DNA of 64,000 bases from Perca fluviatilis (GCF_010015445.1 NC_053120.1:15303597-15367596), one strand, 5' to 3'. Shown: positions 1 to 46,965, counted from the first letter of the stretch. The notes: a model not told the origin generated them from the letters alone. Made by a program: numbers and translations.

Positions 1-450
1 TGGATCTGCCCAGAGCCACTCTGGATCTGCCATAACCAATCGCTAACGTTTGGTCGTGGCCGATCGAAGCCTTGCTCGCTGCGCGTTAAGCCTTCGCCTT
101 CACCGCTTCAGCGGAGCGAGCTGGAAAATCTAACTTTTACAGAACCCCGTGGGGAGGAGGGCCACAACATCATGGCCAACAACAAAACTCAGCAAAGATG
201 GTTATTGCTCGGGCTTTAACTTCTGGGTATTCGGCAGCATTGCCACAATGGACCGAATGGCTTCGCTACAACTCAAACTAGCGCACGACCTCAACGTCAT
301 CGTTCTCGGCCACTCCCTCTGTTCGCTGATTGGACCGGTATAGATTTGGCTGGAGAGAAAACCCGCAAATATACCGCAAACCCAGACAGAGTACTGAAGA
401 AAAATGAAAATTGAGCGGAAGTACGTAGGAGGGCGGAGCCAGGCTAATAG
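1..450. repeat. Possible dispersed repeat at the left edge
   Basis: The segment is more CpG- and GC-rich than its AT-rich surroundings, and it contains a short duplicated word (TGGATCTGCC at 2-11 and again at 22-31). This looks like part of a transposable element cut by the window edge. No terminal repeats or target duplication can be seen, so the call is only compositional. Confidence 0.25.
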
Positions 451-937
451 GTGGCAGCTCTGGGTATGTTGTCTGAAGCCTGTGGTATTTTATGAAAGCT
501 GTGACTGCACAAGAAGATTTACAGTTGCTTGAAGATACATTAAGGACTTAGTAGAAATAGACACTAGATGAGCATTAGTAAAAAACCCAAAGCACATTCT
601 CTGCTCAACATTTTGTTTAGTTATCTTTTGGTTGAGACAAAAACAAGATTATTGAACCAGAAAGATCTCATTAAAGCCTTAAAGATGATTTAGAGAATAA
701 ATACTCCAACTGGCACTTGTACTTTTCCAGCTCTACTGACTTAATACATTTACTATAGAACAGTTTTACTGATCGTCAGCTGGAGATTGAGGCTCTAGTT
801 ACATACAAACTGAAAACAAACCTATCCAATTGATTACTGGAATAATTATGTTTGCTGGTGTATGTATTAGATGGCTTTCCACACGGAGGTTCCCTTTAGG
901 TCGGTAAATGGATTTGGGCAGTGAACTGGTGTCTTAC
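1..937 (-). other. homer3: homer3 intron 7 (partial)
   Basis: Sequence downstream of the homer3 exon 7 donor. No reading frame resembling the remaining coiled-coil C-terminus of HOMER3 was recognised, so the last exons should lie left of the window. Confidence 0.6.
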
Positions 938-35937
<35,000 letters not shown>

Positions 35938-36213
35938 TCTCCGAGAATCTGGATGTTGTTTGGGGAACTGATTCCACTCACCACTCCACTTTTTGTCCTT
36001 TTCTTCTCGGTTTGCAAACTGATTCGCTTCTTCCCCAAAATCCTGGGGAAAAAGACAAATCACTTCCGACTCCAGATTTCTCCCGTTACCCCTCCAACAG
36101 TACTCCTCTCTTCTCAAATCAGCTGTTGTACTCCAGCCTGTCTGCCTTCCTTTGTCCGCAGCTTTCCACGGCGAACAACCACGGATATATCGTCCCTGTG
36201 CGTAATTACGCAC
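35938..36213 (-). other. homer3: homer3 putative 5' UTR of exon 1
   Basis: Sequence directly upstream of the homer3 ATG. The frame is open back to an in-frame ATG at 36211-36213, so the coding region could in principle extend by 92 codons. The conserved Homer N-terminus argues that the internal ATG is the real start and this is UTR. The transcription start is not resolved. Confidence 0.45.
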
Positions 36214-38689
36214 CGTGAATCCTTTGGCTCAGTTCTGTGGGCCAGACAGACGGAGGTATGTCGACAAAAGTCGGGCACCAGAGTGCTTTTGGCTCAAACC
36301 TCATCCAGGACTTGTGCTGTGCTCCCCTCCCGCCTCTGTGCCAAATCACACTGGGATCCCATTCAACTCTCTCGGTGGGACCGAGGAGGCTCTTAAGCGC
36401 CATCTGATGGCCATAACGCAAACTAAAAACCCGCCCCTCTTCCCTCCACCTCATCCTCCACCTAAATGTCAGAATATAAAATACTACATGTCTTAAAAGC
36501 CCTCAGTGCATATTTATGAGATGCAGCGTAATAAAATCTTGAAGCATCTGAAATTACTGGTGGAAGAACAGAAGCCAATTGGCTGTTTACAAAAACGATT
36601 TAGCAAATAATCAGTCAGATGTACAATCATGCACCCCCTGACTGTGTTGATCTCACGTTAAATCAGATCATACTCCATATTAAGCTGTTCATAAAGAGCT
36701 ATATGGTAATCCTATAAAATCCCTACATGAATATTATGCATTGGTATAATGATTTATTTCATTAGGCAGTGGAGCACATGAAATGGCCTTGTTAATCTCT
36801 TTGAAAATCACATAATATGAAAGATAGCAAAGATATTTCTTTAAACATAACTGAAGAAAACCTGCACAAATATGACCCTTTAAATATCACACAGAACATC
36901 TAACAAAATCAAAAAACAGAAAAATATGCTCACAACAAGTGATATATATTGAAGGTGCTCATGGGAATATAATATGATTGTTCCAGTGATTTTTCAGTAT
37001 ATACGCGTTGCATATTAATGCATAAGATCAACAAACCAGTTTTAAATAGCTTTTTCTCATTTCAGTGATCAAATTTATAAGGTTTAGTAAAACAAATTCC
37101 CATTTGATGCACATATGGTTTTCTTAGCTCTTTATACATTTGACTTGATCTGACAAACATCAAATACAAATGAACACACATGCACATATGCAATTATGAT
37201 CATTTTAGATATTGTATGAAAGATAGCAATTTACCCCAGACATAAAATATAGAATAAAGTGCAATTTTTGAAATGTAAAACTTTTACGGAGCTCCTAATT
37301 GGCAAAAAAAGACAAGAAACTTGGCGGGCATTTCACCCATTTACTTATTCATATTATGGTTTCAAAACTTTCTTTATATAACTGTTGAAAATCACATGAC
37401 TTAGTTTGAAGTCAACTCTGTTTCAAAATAAACCACTTATTTGCATGAATACAGGGTGAACATGGGAGAGTGGAGCATTAAATGTAGCGGAAGAGTGACG
37501 GGAGCCGCTCCTGTGCATTAATCGTGCTGCTCAGTGGCCTGTTACAGCGATGCAGCTGACTGCTGCTTTGTGCTGCAGGGAACATCAGATTTCCGCCTTA
37601 CATGCAAACAACCCTCATGCTCATTTAGAGAGACACTTCTCAGCCGGTCCGAGGCAGTTTGCAGCACAGCTGGACGGTCTGGGCAGGATGGAGCTGAACC
37701 TCCAGCCCTCTGCCTTTAACACAAAGAGTATTAATCACCTTTGGCAGCCCCAGTGTGCACACACAGATGGGTCTTGGAGAAGAGTTTTCTCCTTTTCCAA
37801 GTCAAGCAGTGACTGAATGAAACTCATAGTGTCTTCTTCACGCTCACTGTGGCAGACCTATAATGTGGCAAACAAAGCATCATCTGCACCAGAAATAAAG
37901 TCTAGACAGAGAATCAAATCATAAATGATTAACATTTTTAAAGGAGCTGTTTTGTAATTAATCTCATTGGCTGGACTTTAATTTTAAAAAGGTAAAAAAG
38001 CTTGTGAGTGCAATCCTTTTGAATGTCAGACCAACGCAATACAAATCAACTTCATAAAAATCAGAAGGTCCTTTAAGCCTAATTATTTCATGTCAGTCAG
38101 AGGAACAAGTCAGTGTGGTCAGCAGGAAAGCACAGACTGCCAGTAAAGACTGATTAAGGCAGCCACCAGTTGCTAAATAAAAATCACTTACATGTTTGGG
38201 CTTTTACAAGGTAAAATTAGGGCCATAGCAGAAAAGGAATACTCACAGTGAAATTATGAACATGAACATGAACAACCTGACACCTGATTCCTCTGTCTCA
38301 TGGAGAAAGTAGGTTTACGCAATACCAGATGAATTAAAACATATTAGGAATATCTTCAAATTTAAAAAAGGATTCAAAGACATGACACTAGATAAGTATA
38401 GACATTGAGTAGTATTATTCTGTGAGAATGTTGATAATGGTGATGATGATGAACATCATTATCATCATTATGGTTATCATCATTATTTAGGATATTATTC
38501 ACCTTATGGTGGCAATGTACTGTATATCAATACTGACCCTTATGGGTATATGCATGCATATGCAAACACACTGTATGTATGCATGTATGTTGAAAGTTAT
38601 CTGGATAAGTGTATATGTTCTATTTCTATTTTATCTTTCTTGTCTTGTAAATTTTTGCTAGACAATTTGTTTGTTAATCTTAAATTTAT

Positions 38690-38770
38690 AAAGGGGGGGC
38701 GGGGCTGATATAAACTGAAGCTTCTGACCCTACCCTTTGGTTACGGCCAATAAATTCATTCATTCATTTA
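38690..38770 (+). repeat. Possible LINE 3' tail with (ATTC)n end
   Basis: A G-rich stretch, then GCTGATATAAACTGAAGCTTC, then a short tandem ATTC repeat at 38755-38769. A unique body followed by a short tandem repeat is usual for 3' ends of fish LINEs. No protein remains, so the call is tentative. Confidence 0.3.
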
Positions 38771-39314
38771 TTTTCCTCCCACATGTTCCTATATTTTCTG
38801 TATCACAAATAACAACAATTAATTTTGTCCACCGACCAAACGGCCAGGAGCAGATGAAACAGGTGCATGCAGCACTGAAGGGTAGGAAAAGCTGAACCAG
38901 ATCAGATCTAGAGAACTGTGGAGGTGTATATGTGACCCATTAGATTATGTAACACTGTACAAGGCTGGATTACTAACTGCATGAGCAAAGCTGGCAAATC
39001 CCCTATCCCACTGAGTGAATGGTTTGTGTTCATTTGAATAATTGCACATTTGTTTGTGAATATGCACCACTTAATTACAATATTGAAATGAATAGGGCCC
39101 CACAGATCCTGTAATCCTGAGCCCCAAAAACTACTGTTAATTATACATAGTGCTTACATGTTGCATATTCCTATATTCAGCTGATCAGCCTATGTATGTG
39201 TGGAATACATACACAATGCACAACAAGATGGTGGTGGGGTTTTTGGTAGGGGCCAACAGCTCATTTATGCCGCAGGGCTCCCAAGTGAAGGGTCAACTAT
39301 AGATAAAAAATGTG

Positions 39315-39786
39315 AGGCGAGGAGTACATTTACTCAACTACAGCACCTAGCCTAAGTACAAGTTTGAGGTATTGTACTTAACTTCCATGTTCTGCTACTT
39401 TATACTTCTACTTCACTACATTTCAGAGGGAAATTTTGTACTCCACTACATTTATTTAGTAACTTTATTTACTAGTTACTTTGTAGATTTAGATTAGTAA
39501 TACAAAATATAATAAATGGCCAACCTTTACCAACTGCAGCATTAAAAAGTGATGTTATAATTATAATTCAATAATAATTATAATTCAATAAAAGAATAAA
39601 ACTTATTTTGAAATGGGCCATTTCTGCATGAGTACATTTACTTTTTGATGCTAATCCTTTTGTGCTTTTAATTAAAGCACAAAGTAAAGTTTGAATGCAG
39701 GACTTTTACTTCTAACAGAGTATTTCTACACTGCAGTATTTGTGCTTTTACTTAAGTAAAATATCAGAGTATTTCTTCCACCACTG
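39315..39786. mobile_element. Diverged copy of the CAGTGGTGG-type element
   Basis: Shares TACATTTACTCAA, TTTATACTTC and CACTACATTT blocks with the element at 10015-10421, and ends in the same TTCTTCCACCACTG. The left terminus is degraded. Confidence 0.6.
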
Positions 39787-40040
39787 GAAAACACAGGCCT
39801 ACAACCATGGATGTATTAAGAGAACAACAGGCTACTACCAACTTTCAGTATGTGACCGTATTAAAATACTAACCGAGGTTAAACGTATGGGGGGAAACTC
39901 ATTGGTTTATGATAAAGGTGGGGTCAGCCTATCAAAATAATGTGACCAACATTTTAAATTTCTCCAGGGGCAAAAAAAACTTGTTTGATCGTGTTGATGA
40001 CAACACCAAAGCCGACATTTGAACAGCAGAGGGCAGCAAC

Positions 40041-40100
40041 GCGCCTGCGCAACTTCCAGTCTGCCGTCACTTTGGAGAAGAAGACAGTGCGGTTACGTAA
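40041..40100 (+). promoter_or_regulatory. ddx49: Candidate ddx49 promoter motifs (NRF1 and TTACGTAA)
   Basis: GCGCCTGCGCA at 40041-40051 fits the NRF1 consensus (TGCGCANGCGC on the opposite strand), and TTACGTAA at 40093-40100 is a perfect PAR-bZIP/NFIL3-type palindrome. Both lie 130-190 bp upstream of the ddx49 ATG. No TATA box is seen. Function is inferred from motif and position only. Confidence 0.4.
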
Positions 40101-40232
40101 TCATACAGCGACACGTAACACAGACACGAGGATGTTTTACTCTACGTTAAAATTGAGTATTTCAGTGATTATTTTGTAAAATAAATTGCACAGAAGTACT
40201 CATCCAGCCTCAGAGAACGAGATAAATCAGAA

Positions 40233-40347
40233 ATGACTGACTTTTCGTCGCTGGGTCTCTCAGACTGGCTGGTTAAACAGTGTAAACAGCTGGGGATCAA
40301 CAAACCCACTCCTGTCCAGGAAAACTGCATGCCGCCCATACTAGAAG
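40233..40347 (+). CDS. ddx49: ddx49 exon 1 (Q motif)
   Basis: Residues 1-38 starting [12 protein letters not shown], with the Q-motif core GINKPTPVQ. The ATG is the first in frame with the conserved N-terminus. Donor GTAAGA; Gly codon split after one base. Confidence 0.95.
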
Positions 40348-43300
40348 GTAAGACAGCTTTTGTTAAATCTTCAGGTTAGAAACATGTCACCCTGGCCAGC
40401 TACCTGCAATGTAAACATCAGAATCAGCAGTCGCGACAGGTAATGCAGAGCTCATCAATTTAATGGCCAGTGATGATCAGGCAAGGTAAACACCTGGAAG
40501 AAGATACATACTCCAAATTAGCAAATACTATAAGTTTTTAACTGAGAGGTACGATTCAGAAGTCAGGAATTAAGGCCACTGTTTTCCCATTATTCTCAAC
40601 CTCAAAATACACATTAGTAGCATAGACTGTTAATAGTCTATGATTAGTAGTCAACTATAAAATGTTTTCCCACATCTGACTGCCGCCAAATTTGCCGGAA
40701 AAATATATGGATCAGTAAACGTTTAAAGTTATGATCGGATCCATGTCTGTGAGTTTGTAGATACGTAAAGATAGAGTACGTGATCCGACATTTTCTCGTG
40801 GAGTTTGGCATGGTCAGCAATGATGAGAAAAGTATTGTTATGCTTACAAGTACAATCATTTGAAGTCATCACAAGGGTACTACTCACCAGAGTTTAGAGC
40901 AGGTGAATGAAGGTGTTTTTCCTACTAGGTCGGGATTGTATGGGCTGTGCTAAGACCGGAAGTGGGAAGACAGCAGCGTTTGTGTTGCCGGTGGTGCAGA
41001 AACTGTCAGAGGACCCATATGGCATCTTCTGCTTGGTGCTCACTCCAACCAGGTCAGTGTTATGTAGTGTCAGAGAGCAAACTGGAAGACCCTGCTACAC
41101 TTTTATGGGGGTGAAAATCCACATCAAAACACGTTTTGTTGTTTAATGAATGGCTATTCTTCCTGTCAGATTGTGTCATTTCCATGTTCAATATCATGTC
41201 ATGTTTGTGATCTGAAACATCAGTGGTAAAGGAGAGGTTGTCAGTTTATCAAAATATAAGCATAATGACTCTAAACTGAACAATCTTAAAGGTCCCATGA
41301 CATGGTGCTCTTTGGATGCTTTTATATAGACCTTAGTGGTCCCCTAATACTGTATCTGAAGTCTCTTTCCCGAAATTCAGCCTTGGTGCAGAATTACAGC
41401 CACTAGAGACAATCTCACAATGAGCTTTCCTTAGTATGTGCCATTTCTGTGTCTGTTTCTCTGGGCAGGCAAAGCAGAGAAAGAGGAGGTAACCTTGCTC
41501 CTTATGACCTCCATAAGGAGCAAGATTCCAGATCGGCCCATCTGAGCTTTCATTTTCTCAAAGGCAGAGCAGGATACCCAGGGCTCGGCTTACACCTATC
41601 ACCATTTCTAGCCACTGGAGGACCATAGACAGGCTGGGGGAATGCATATTAATGTTAAAAAACCTCAAGTGAAATTTTCATGCCATGGGACCTTTAATAT
41701 CCAAGTCCTTTGCATGTCAGATACACATATAAGCCTCAGATCCTAAATAATGTATACATCTGAGAAAAGAGTTTTATTCCAAAGTAACAAATTCAGGATA
41801 ATGAGTTTCCTTTAAAGTTTATCAGCCAGGATTTCAACACAGATGGTTTTCATTTTGGCTCAGGACAACGTGTTAGTGATACTTAAGATTAATAGCACTG
41901 TAAGAAATATGTTCCCATATATCCAGCTGATGGTGTTGTATATGTGATGTCATGCAGGGAGCTCGCCTATCAGATTGCAGAGCAGTTTCGAGTCCTGGGG
42001 AAGCCACTGGGTCTGAGAGACTGCATCATCGTCGGTGGAATGGGTATTTCCTTTATTCTGAGAGTCTGCTGGGCTTTTAAAGTCCCAGTGTTGCATTGCG
42101 GCTGCAGAAACTTAAATGAAACGCGGCTTCCAGTTACTGTTGAATTCTGTCTGAGCCTCTCCTCTGTGCTGATGTTGTCGCTGCTGTGTTACTGACAGAC
42201 ATGGTGAGCCAGGCCCTGGAGCTGTCCAACCAGCCACATGTAGTCGTAGCGACGCCCGGACGGCTGGCTGATCACATCCGCAGCTCCGACACCTTCAGCA
42301 TGAGCAAGATCCAGTTCCTAGTGAGTCCAGGACAGACCACACGCTGAGACTTGGACAAGGTTTCAACAGTTTGTGACATCGCCTTTGTGTGTTTGTCAGA
42401 TTCTGGACGAGGCGGACCGGCTGTTGGAGCAGGGCTGTACTGACTTCACCAAAGACCTGGAGACGATCCTGGCTACTTTACCGGCTAAACGGCAGACGCT
42501 TCTGTTCAGCGCCACGCTCACTGAAACCCTGCACGAGCTGAAGAACATCGCCATGAACAAACCTTTCTTCTGGGAGAGCAAGTCCGAGTGAGTAACCTGC
42601 TGCCACTTAAGGGCTGTTTATAGAAATATTTAGCAAATTCACAGGACATTGCAAGTGTAATTTTGATCTGTTTTAAACTTTATTTGCAGAGGTGTATTCA
42701 GTGTATTTGTAGGTATCGGCCTACATATTTCAGGTCATTCAAAAAAAAAAAAAAGAAGTCGACATAAAACACTCAGAGTCACATTTGGTGAAGCTGCATT
42801 GCAATTGATGCATTCTGTGCGAGAAATCTTCGTTATTTATAAAAACAGGAGCACCAGCCTGGAAGATCAGTTTGCCTGTCATCTGATCTGAGGTGCAGCT
42901 AATCGCCGAAGCATATCTCTCGCACAAATGCCTTTTGCATGCGAGGCAGAGTCGTGCAAGTGAAGGGAGTTAAGTGTGGTTGAATGAGCCATCTGCTGGA
43001 TTTATGAATCATCAGACCGTTTGCAGCCTAGGATTCAGATATGCGCAGAAAGCAGCTACAAACTCACGCAGGTGTGTCCTGTGTGGAACGGAAAATGTAT
43101 CCAACATAACGTTCAAATCCATCTTGCACAAATCCTGGCCTGAATCCATACCGGCTCCAGATTTGATGTTCTGTACTATGACGTCTGACCTCTCTGGCAA
43201 CAGAAAACCTATCTATATATAAATCGATAGGAAACAGTGAAAGATCACAATGTTGTTTACAGGACACGGACCGTGGAGGAGCTGGACCAGAGGTACATCC

Positions 43301-46300
43301 TCACTCCAGAGAAGGTAAAGGACGCCTACCTGGTCCACTTGATCCAGACGTTTACTGACGAGCATGACGACTGGTCTATCATCATCTTCACCAACACGTG
43401 CAAGTAAGAAGCCCAGAAGTAATTAAAATGTACATATATAGTACATGCCAGTACAATCTTACCCTAATGCGATGAAGGGTTTCTAAAGCCGCTATGAAAC
43501 TTGTAATGTCGCCAGTGTGCTGTTGATACAACTCCATGATGATTGTTGAGACTGCAGTTTCGGGTTGTGATTAATAGTGTAATAGTGGGACAAAATAGGT
43601 TACCAATAGCATACATTTTGGTCTTTTCTTTTTAAATAGGTGACCAGAAATTTTGCTTATAAGGTGAAATTTGATGTCTTTGAAACTTGAACCTGAGTGT
43701 GATCAGCAGCTAGAAGTCTCTGTGCATGTACATGTTGATTTGATGTGGTTCATATGAAAAAGTATAGATGTTACATAAAACAATTTGTTGTTTCTTACTC
43801 AGGGACTGCCAAGTCCTCACCATGATGCTGCGGGAATTTAACTTTCCAACCATCTCCCTGCACTCCATGATGAAACAGGTGAGACTAGTGCAACTCAAAA
43901 AATTTGAATTTAATCCATCACAGAGAGAAAGTAGCATTAGTGAATTTTAGTACCGGAGGCCTGCTGAAGGATTTTTTACAGAGAGAGTCTGTATCAGAAT
44001 CTGTTTTACTGGTCAATTAAGTTTGCACATGCAAATAATTTGACTTTGCTTTTGTGCGAGAGCAGAGACTTCCTCCAACACAATGGTGTTGTGTCCCTTT
44101 ATCGCCGGTCCCTAGAGCTCCACGACAAGCTAGTGTTGGATGGGGGAAATCACATTTGTGTCATTAAAGGGACAAAGACAGAAACGTATATAGCGAGCAC
44201 AAAGCCATTGTGTTAATATATAAAAACGTCTGTGTAAGGGACTACAGCAGATTAAACGGGGCCTTCAGAATGAACAACTGCTCTTTATCTTCTCCAGAAA
44301 CAACGATTTGCAAACCTCGCAAAGTTCAAGGCCAGCGTCTTCAAAATCCTGGTTGCGACAGACGTGGCGGCCAGGTAAGAACATCCACATTCAATTCTTC
44401 CTCATGTTGTTAAACCTCAGTTTCAGACTGAGAGATTCAGTCTGAAATCACCTTGTTTTGACATCCTTCCTGTTCTTTTCGGTTCACAGGGGTTTGGATA
44501 TTCCAACTGTCCAGGTCGTCATCAACCACAACACCCCCGGCCTTCCCAAGATCTACATCCACAGAGTCGGACGAACCGCACGAGCAGGTAACCTTTAACA
44601 ACTTTCAAGTAAATGTTAACTTACGATAAGTTCAGAAACACCAACATTACATCATCCATGTGTCCCCCATCGATGACTCACTCTACATCATAAAACCTCT
44701 GAAATAAATGCAGCTGGTACATGACAAGGTTTCCTTCCTCTGCAGGGAGGAATGGAGTGTCCATCACACTGGTGACGCAGTACGACATCCACCTGGTCCA
44801 CTCTATCGAAGGACAGATTCGTAAGTCACTCACTTGGTCATAAAGACTGAATTAAAATGTAGTACACAGGAAAAACCTTTTCCTTTTTAGGTGCGTTTCC
44901 AGAGCTCAGCTAAACTCTGTTCTGACCTGTACTGGTGGCTGCAGTGTGAACATCTGTTCTACTTGAAATGAAGCTTGTTTTATGCCAGTGTTCAGTCGCA
45001 CAGGATAGAAAAAACCTAATGTCAGATGTTGTGTGTCAGTGGAAGATCACCAGCACGGTGACTTTGTTCTCTCATTTCTTGTTCTCTTTTTCTGATCATG
45101 AGCTACAATGTTAACATGTTCACTTCCAAAGCATCGATATGGCCAGTAGCTCCTTTTAATATACATGTTTAATAGTTAGCCTGTATTACAAAACTGGGAA
45201 GGACAGGAACGCCTCAGAGACCCTGTGTGTTATGGTTCAGCACTGAGTTGTTGCAAAATGGCATGCAATTGATAAAAGATGATGCTATGTGGCAGAAAGA
45301 ATACCTGCTGTATTACCATAAATTAGTATATTTCTGTGACATCCTACCCTAAGGGCGTGTGTAACTTCGTAGTTACTTTCCCACTACATGGTACCAGCTC
45401 GACTCGCCTGTTTTGGTTTTCCATTATGAAAAATAGTGCCTGGTACCAGCCGTCGCTATGATGACCAGCCACGCTGAGGCCATACTTTTACTTGAAGCGG
45501 CTCTGTTGTAAAGGCTAACGGTGCTCGGTTAGCACAATAACATGTTAGAAAGCACAGCCGAAACGATTTGTCATAATCTAGATAAGTAACAAGTGTTAGC
45601 CACGATGCTAACGGCATTGAAAACTAAGCCAAACGGTACGGTCACTACTATTTTAGTGATGTATAAGCAACCTGTTTCTTGCACGTTGTCACATTACTGA
45701 GAATACAGCAGCTATTATAAAGGTAATATATTAAGTCGAAGCTACTCTGACAGCTGTAGGGCAGCTAACATTAACTTTAGCTGTCTCCATGAAGCTCCTA
45801 AGCTCCGCAGATAGGAAACAAGAACGAGCTATGTCGATTTAAAAAAAAAAGAGCTATTTCCCCATTTCCAGCCGCAGCCTGTCACTCCCCCTGTACTAAC
45901 GTTACGTACTCCGTGATGTTAAGACCTCAATGCCTTGTTTCTCACTCCCGCTAACGTATCGTTCATCAGACGTGACATTACAAAAGCATTTCGTTTTCAC
46001 ATGCGGGTGCTTAGCTATCGTTAGCAAACATTTATATATTTTTATATATAGTATTGATTTTTTTTTCTTAATTCATTTCAACAGTCCTAGTCTTAACCAT
46101 CTGACAAAAAACCCAAGAAGCTGGAAATACTGATGTGTGTGTAGTATTTAAAGTACGGTGTATCTCAACACAAACTGGTCTGTTGTTTTACTAGAGACAA
46201 AGCTGAAGGAGTATCCTGTGGAGGAGAAAGAAGTCCTGAAGATCCTCACCCAGGTCAACGTGACCAGACGGGAGATTGAAATAGTATGACGCCTCTTATC

Positions 46301-46882
46301 TTCATTATCAGTCACCTCTTAGTAGTTTAGCAACTTTTTTTTATTTGAGTCTGTAGTGTTCAGGAGACTACATTAATGATGGATCTGTCAGAACCAGTAC
46401 TTTAAAACCTTTTTCTTTCTTTGACTTAATGATTGACAACATAATGTAAGTCACTGCTGTTTATATTTTTCAGACTAGACACTTGTGTCAGATTTTCTCA
46501 CTAAAATGACTTGTAATGTTTTGATGGTAAACTCCTTTCTGCATTGTAGAAACTTGAGTCAACAGACTTTGATGAGAAAAAGGAGATCAACAAAAGGAAA
46601 CAGCTGATCTTGGAGGGGAAGGTACGTAATTAAATGATTAGGCTTCTGAGAATCTGAACATGCGAACTGAGCTGTTGTTGATTTGTTGTCAAACTGCCGT
46701 TTCAGGATCCAGACCTCGAGGCTAAGAGAAAAGCCGAGCTGGAGAAGATCAGGAGCCAGAAGAAGAAGTTTAAACAAAAAATCCAGGAGAGCATTCAGAG
46801 ACAGAAACATGGACAGCTGAAAAAAAAACTGATAAAGAGAAAACAGATGAAAAAGAAAAAGGCAGCACAGGCAACAGCGTGA
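40233..46882 (+). CDS. ddx49: DEAD-box RNA helicase DDX49 (complete)
   Basis: Nucleolar ATP-dependent RNA helicase; the yeast relative Dbp8 acts in 40S ribosomal subunit assembly. Thirteen coding exons: 40233-40347, 40929-41052, 41958-42043, 42199-42320, 42400-42587, 43263-43403, 43803-43878, 44298-44374, 44490-44587, 44746-44820, 46195-46283, 46550-46621, 46706-46882. All are GT-AG and in frame, giving 479 residues (human about 483). Motifs in order: Q motif with PTPVQ (residues 25-29), AKTGSGKT (46-53), PTREL split by intron 2, ATPGR, DEAD (152-155), SAT (186-188), [24 protein letters not shown] (334-341). The C-terminus is a Lys-rich coil, usual for this subfamily. No disruption was seen. 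Identity is supported by homer3 and upf1 next door. Confidence 0.97.
40929..41052 (+). CDS. ddx49: ddx49 exon 2 (Walker A, motif I)
   Basis: Encodes [20 protein letters not shown] (ATP-binding P-loop) and ends in LVLTPT, the start of motif Ia. Donor GTCAGT. Confidence 0.97.
41053..41957 (+). other. ddx49: ddx49 intron 2
   Basis: A 905-bp intron, nearly half of it occupied by the TTAA-flanked element at 41290-41693. Confidence 0.85.
41290..41693. mobile_element. piggyBac-type MITE with TTAA target sites
   Basis: The ends AGGTCCCATGACATG and CATGCCATGGGACCT form an inverted pair with one mismatch, and TTAA flanks both sides (41286-41289 and 41694-41697). The 404-bp interior has no coding capacity. 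TTAA duplication is the signature of piggyBac-family transposition. Confidence 0.8.
41958..42043 (+). CDS. ddx49: ddx49 exon 3 (motif Ia and GG)
   Basis: Encodes [14 protein letters not shown] and IIVGGM. The first base completes the Arg of PTREL. The donor is GTATTT, weaker than the others. Confidence 0.94.
42199..42320 (+). CDS. ddx49: ddx49 exon 4 (motif Ib)
   Basis: Encodes [20 protein letters not shown] and GRLADHIRS, with the TPGR motif that contacts RNA. Ends IQFL in phase 0. Confidence 0.96.
42400..42587 (+). CDS. ddx49: ddx49 exon 5 (DEAD and SAT)
   Basis: Begins [16 protein letters not shown] and contains [10 protein letters not shown], so motif II (ATP hydrolysis) and motif III lie in one exon. 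Donor GTGAGT. Confidence 0.98.
42588..43262 (+). other. ddx49: ddx49 intron 5
   Basis: A 675-bp intron with a short poly(A) run at about 42740. No repeat is confidently recognised. Confidence 0.7.
43263..43403 (+). CDS. ddx49: ddx49 exon 6 (motif IV)
   Basis: Encodes [20 protein letters not shown] and [11 protein letters not shown], the start of the second RecA-like domain. Confidence 0.96.
43803..43878 (+). CDS. ddx49: ddx49 exon 7
   Basis: Residues 259-284, [20 protein letters not shown] then SMMKQ, the helicase C domain segment before the motif around Gln-Arg. Donor GTGAGA, phase 0. Confidence 0.95.
44298..44374 (+). CDS. ddx49: ddx49 exon 8 (motif V, first half)
   Basis: Encodes [18 protein letters not shown] followed by VATDVAA. 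The final Arg codon of motif V is split over the intron. Confidence 0.96.
44490..44587 (+). CDS. ddx49: ddx49 exon 9 (motif VI)
   Basis: Completes motif V as [15 protein letters not shown] and carries HRVGRTAR, the arginine fingers of motif VI. Confidence 0.97.
44746..44820 (+). CDS. ddx49: ddx49 exon 10
   Basis: Encodes [20 protein letters not shown] then IEGQI, the end of the helicase C domain. Donor GTAAGT. Confidence 0.95.
44821..46194 (+). other. ddx49: ddx49 intron 10
   Basis: The largest ddx49 intron (1374 bp). From about 45350 it holds TCCCACTACATGGTACCAG, then CTGGTACCAG near 45440. This may be a dispersed element, but its ends were not found. Confidence 0.5.
46195..46283 (+). CDS. 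ddx49: ddx49 exon 11
   Basis: Residues 368-397, [20 protein letters not shown] then NVTRREIEI, the conserved post-helicase segment of this family. Donor GTATGA is non-optimal. Confidence 0.93.
46550..46621 (+). CDS. ddx49: ddx49 exon 12
   Basis: Residues 398-421, [20 protein letters not shown] then LEGK. Phase 0 at both ends; donor GTACGT. Confidence 0.94.
46706..46882 (+). CDS. ddx49: ddx49 exon 13 (Lys-rich C-terminus and stop)
   Basis: Residues 422-479 and TGA at 46880-46882. A charged helix ([18 protein letters not shown]) is followed by a very basic tail, fitting a nucleolar or RNA-binding role. Confidence 0.95.
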   Translation, partial: DPDLEAKRKAELEKIRSQKKKFKQKIQESIQRQKHGQLKKKLIKRKQMKKKKAAQATA

Positions 46883-46959
46883 AAACTGCTGTGACCCATG
46901 TATATACACTAAAGATGTTATTGTACAATATCTAATCATTTTATGTGTGACGATCTGCA

Positions 46960-46965
46960 AATAAA
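46960..46965 (+). terminator. ddx49: ddx49 poly(A) signal AATAAA
   Basis: Canonical hexamer 78 bp after the ddx49 stop, implying a short 3' UTR of about 100 bp. Confidence 0.8.

Larger units (their letters stand above)
36214..40232. other. Intergenic region between homer3 and ddx49 (head-to-head)
   Basis: About 4 kb separates the divergent 5' ends. It contains a probable LINE tail near 38690-38770, a CAGTGGTGG-type repeat at about 39315-39786 and the ddx49 promoter region near 40.0-40.2 kb. No gene is recognised. The stretch at 37500-37750 is locally GC-richer but gives no supported protein. Confidence 0.6.

Noticed and set aside
38440..38490. GAT/ATC alternating stretch as a hairpin or CRISPR-like array
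   Set aside because: It is simple trinucleotide sequence with no repeat-spacer structure.
46559..46960. 133-codon minus-strand frame antisense to the end of ddx49
   Set aside because: It is the shadow of the Lys-rich ddx49 exons, has a Leu/Phe-rich composition and runs across intron and UTR.
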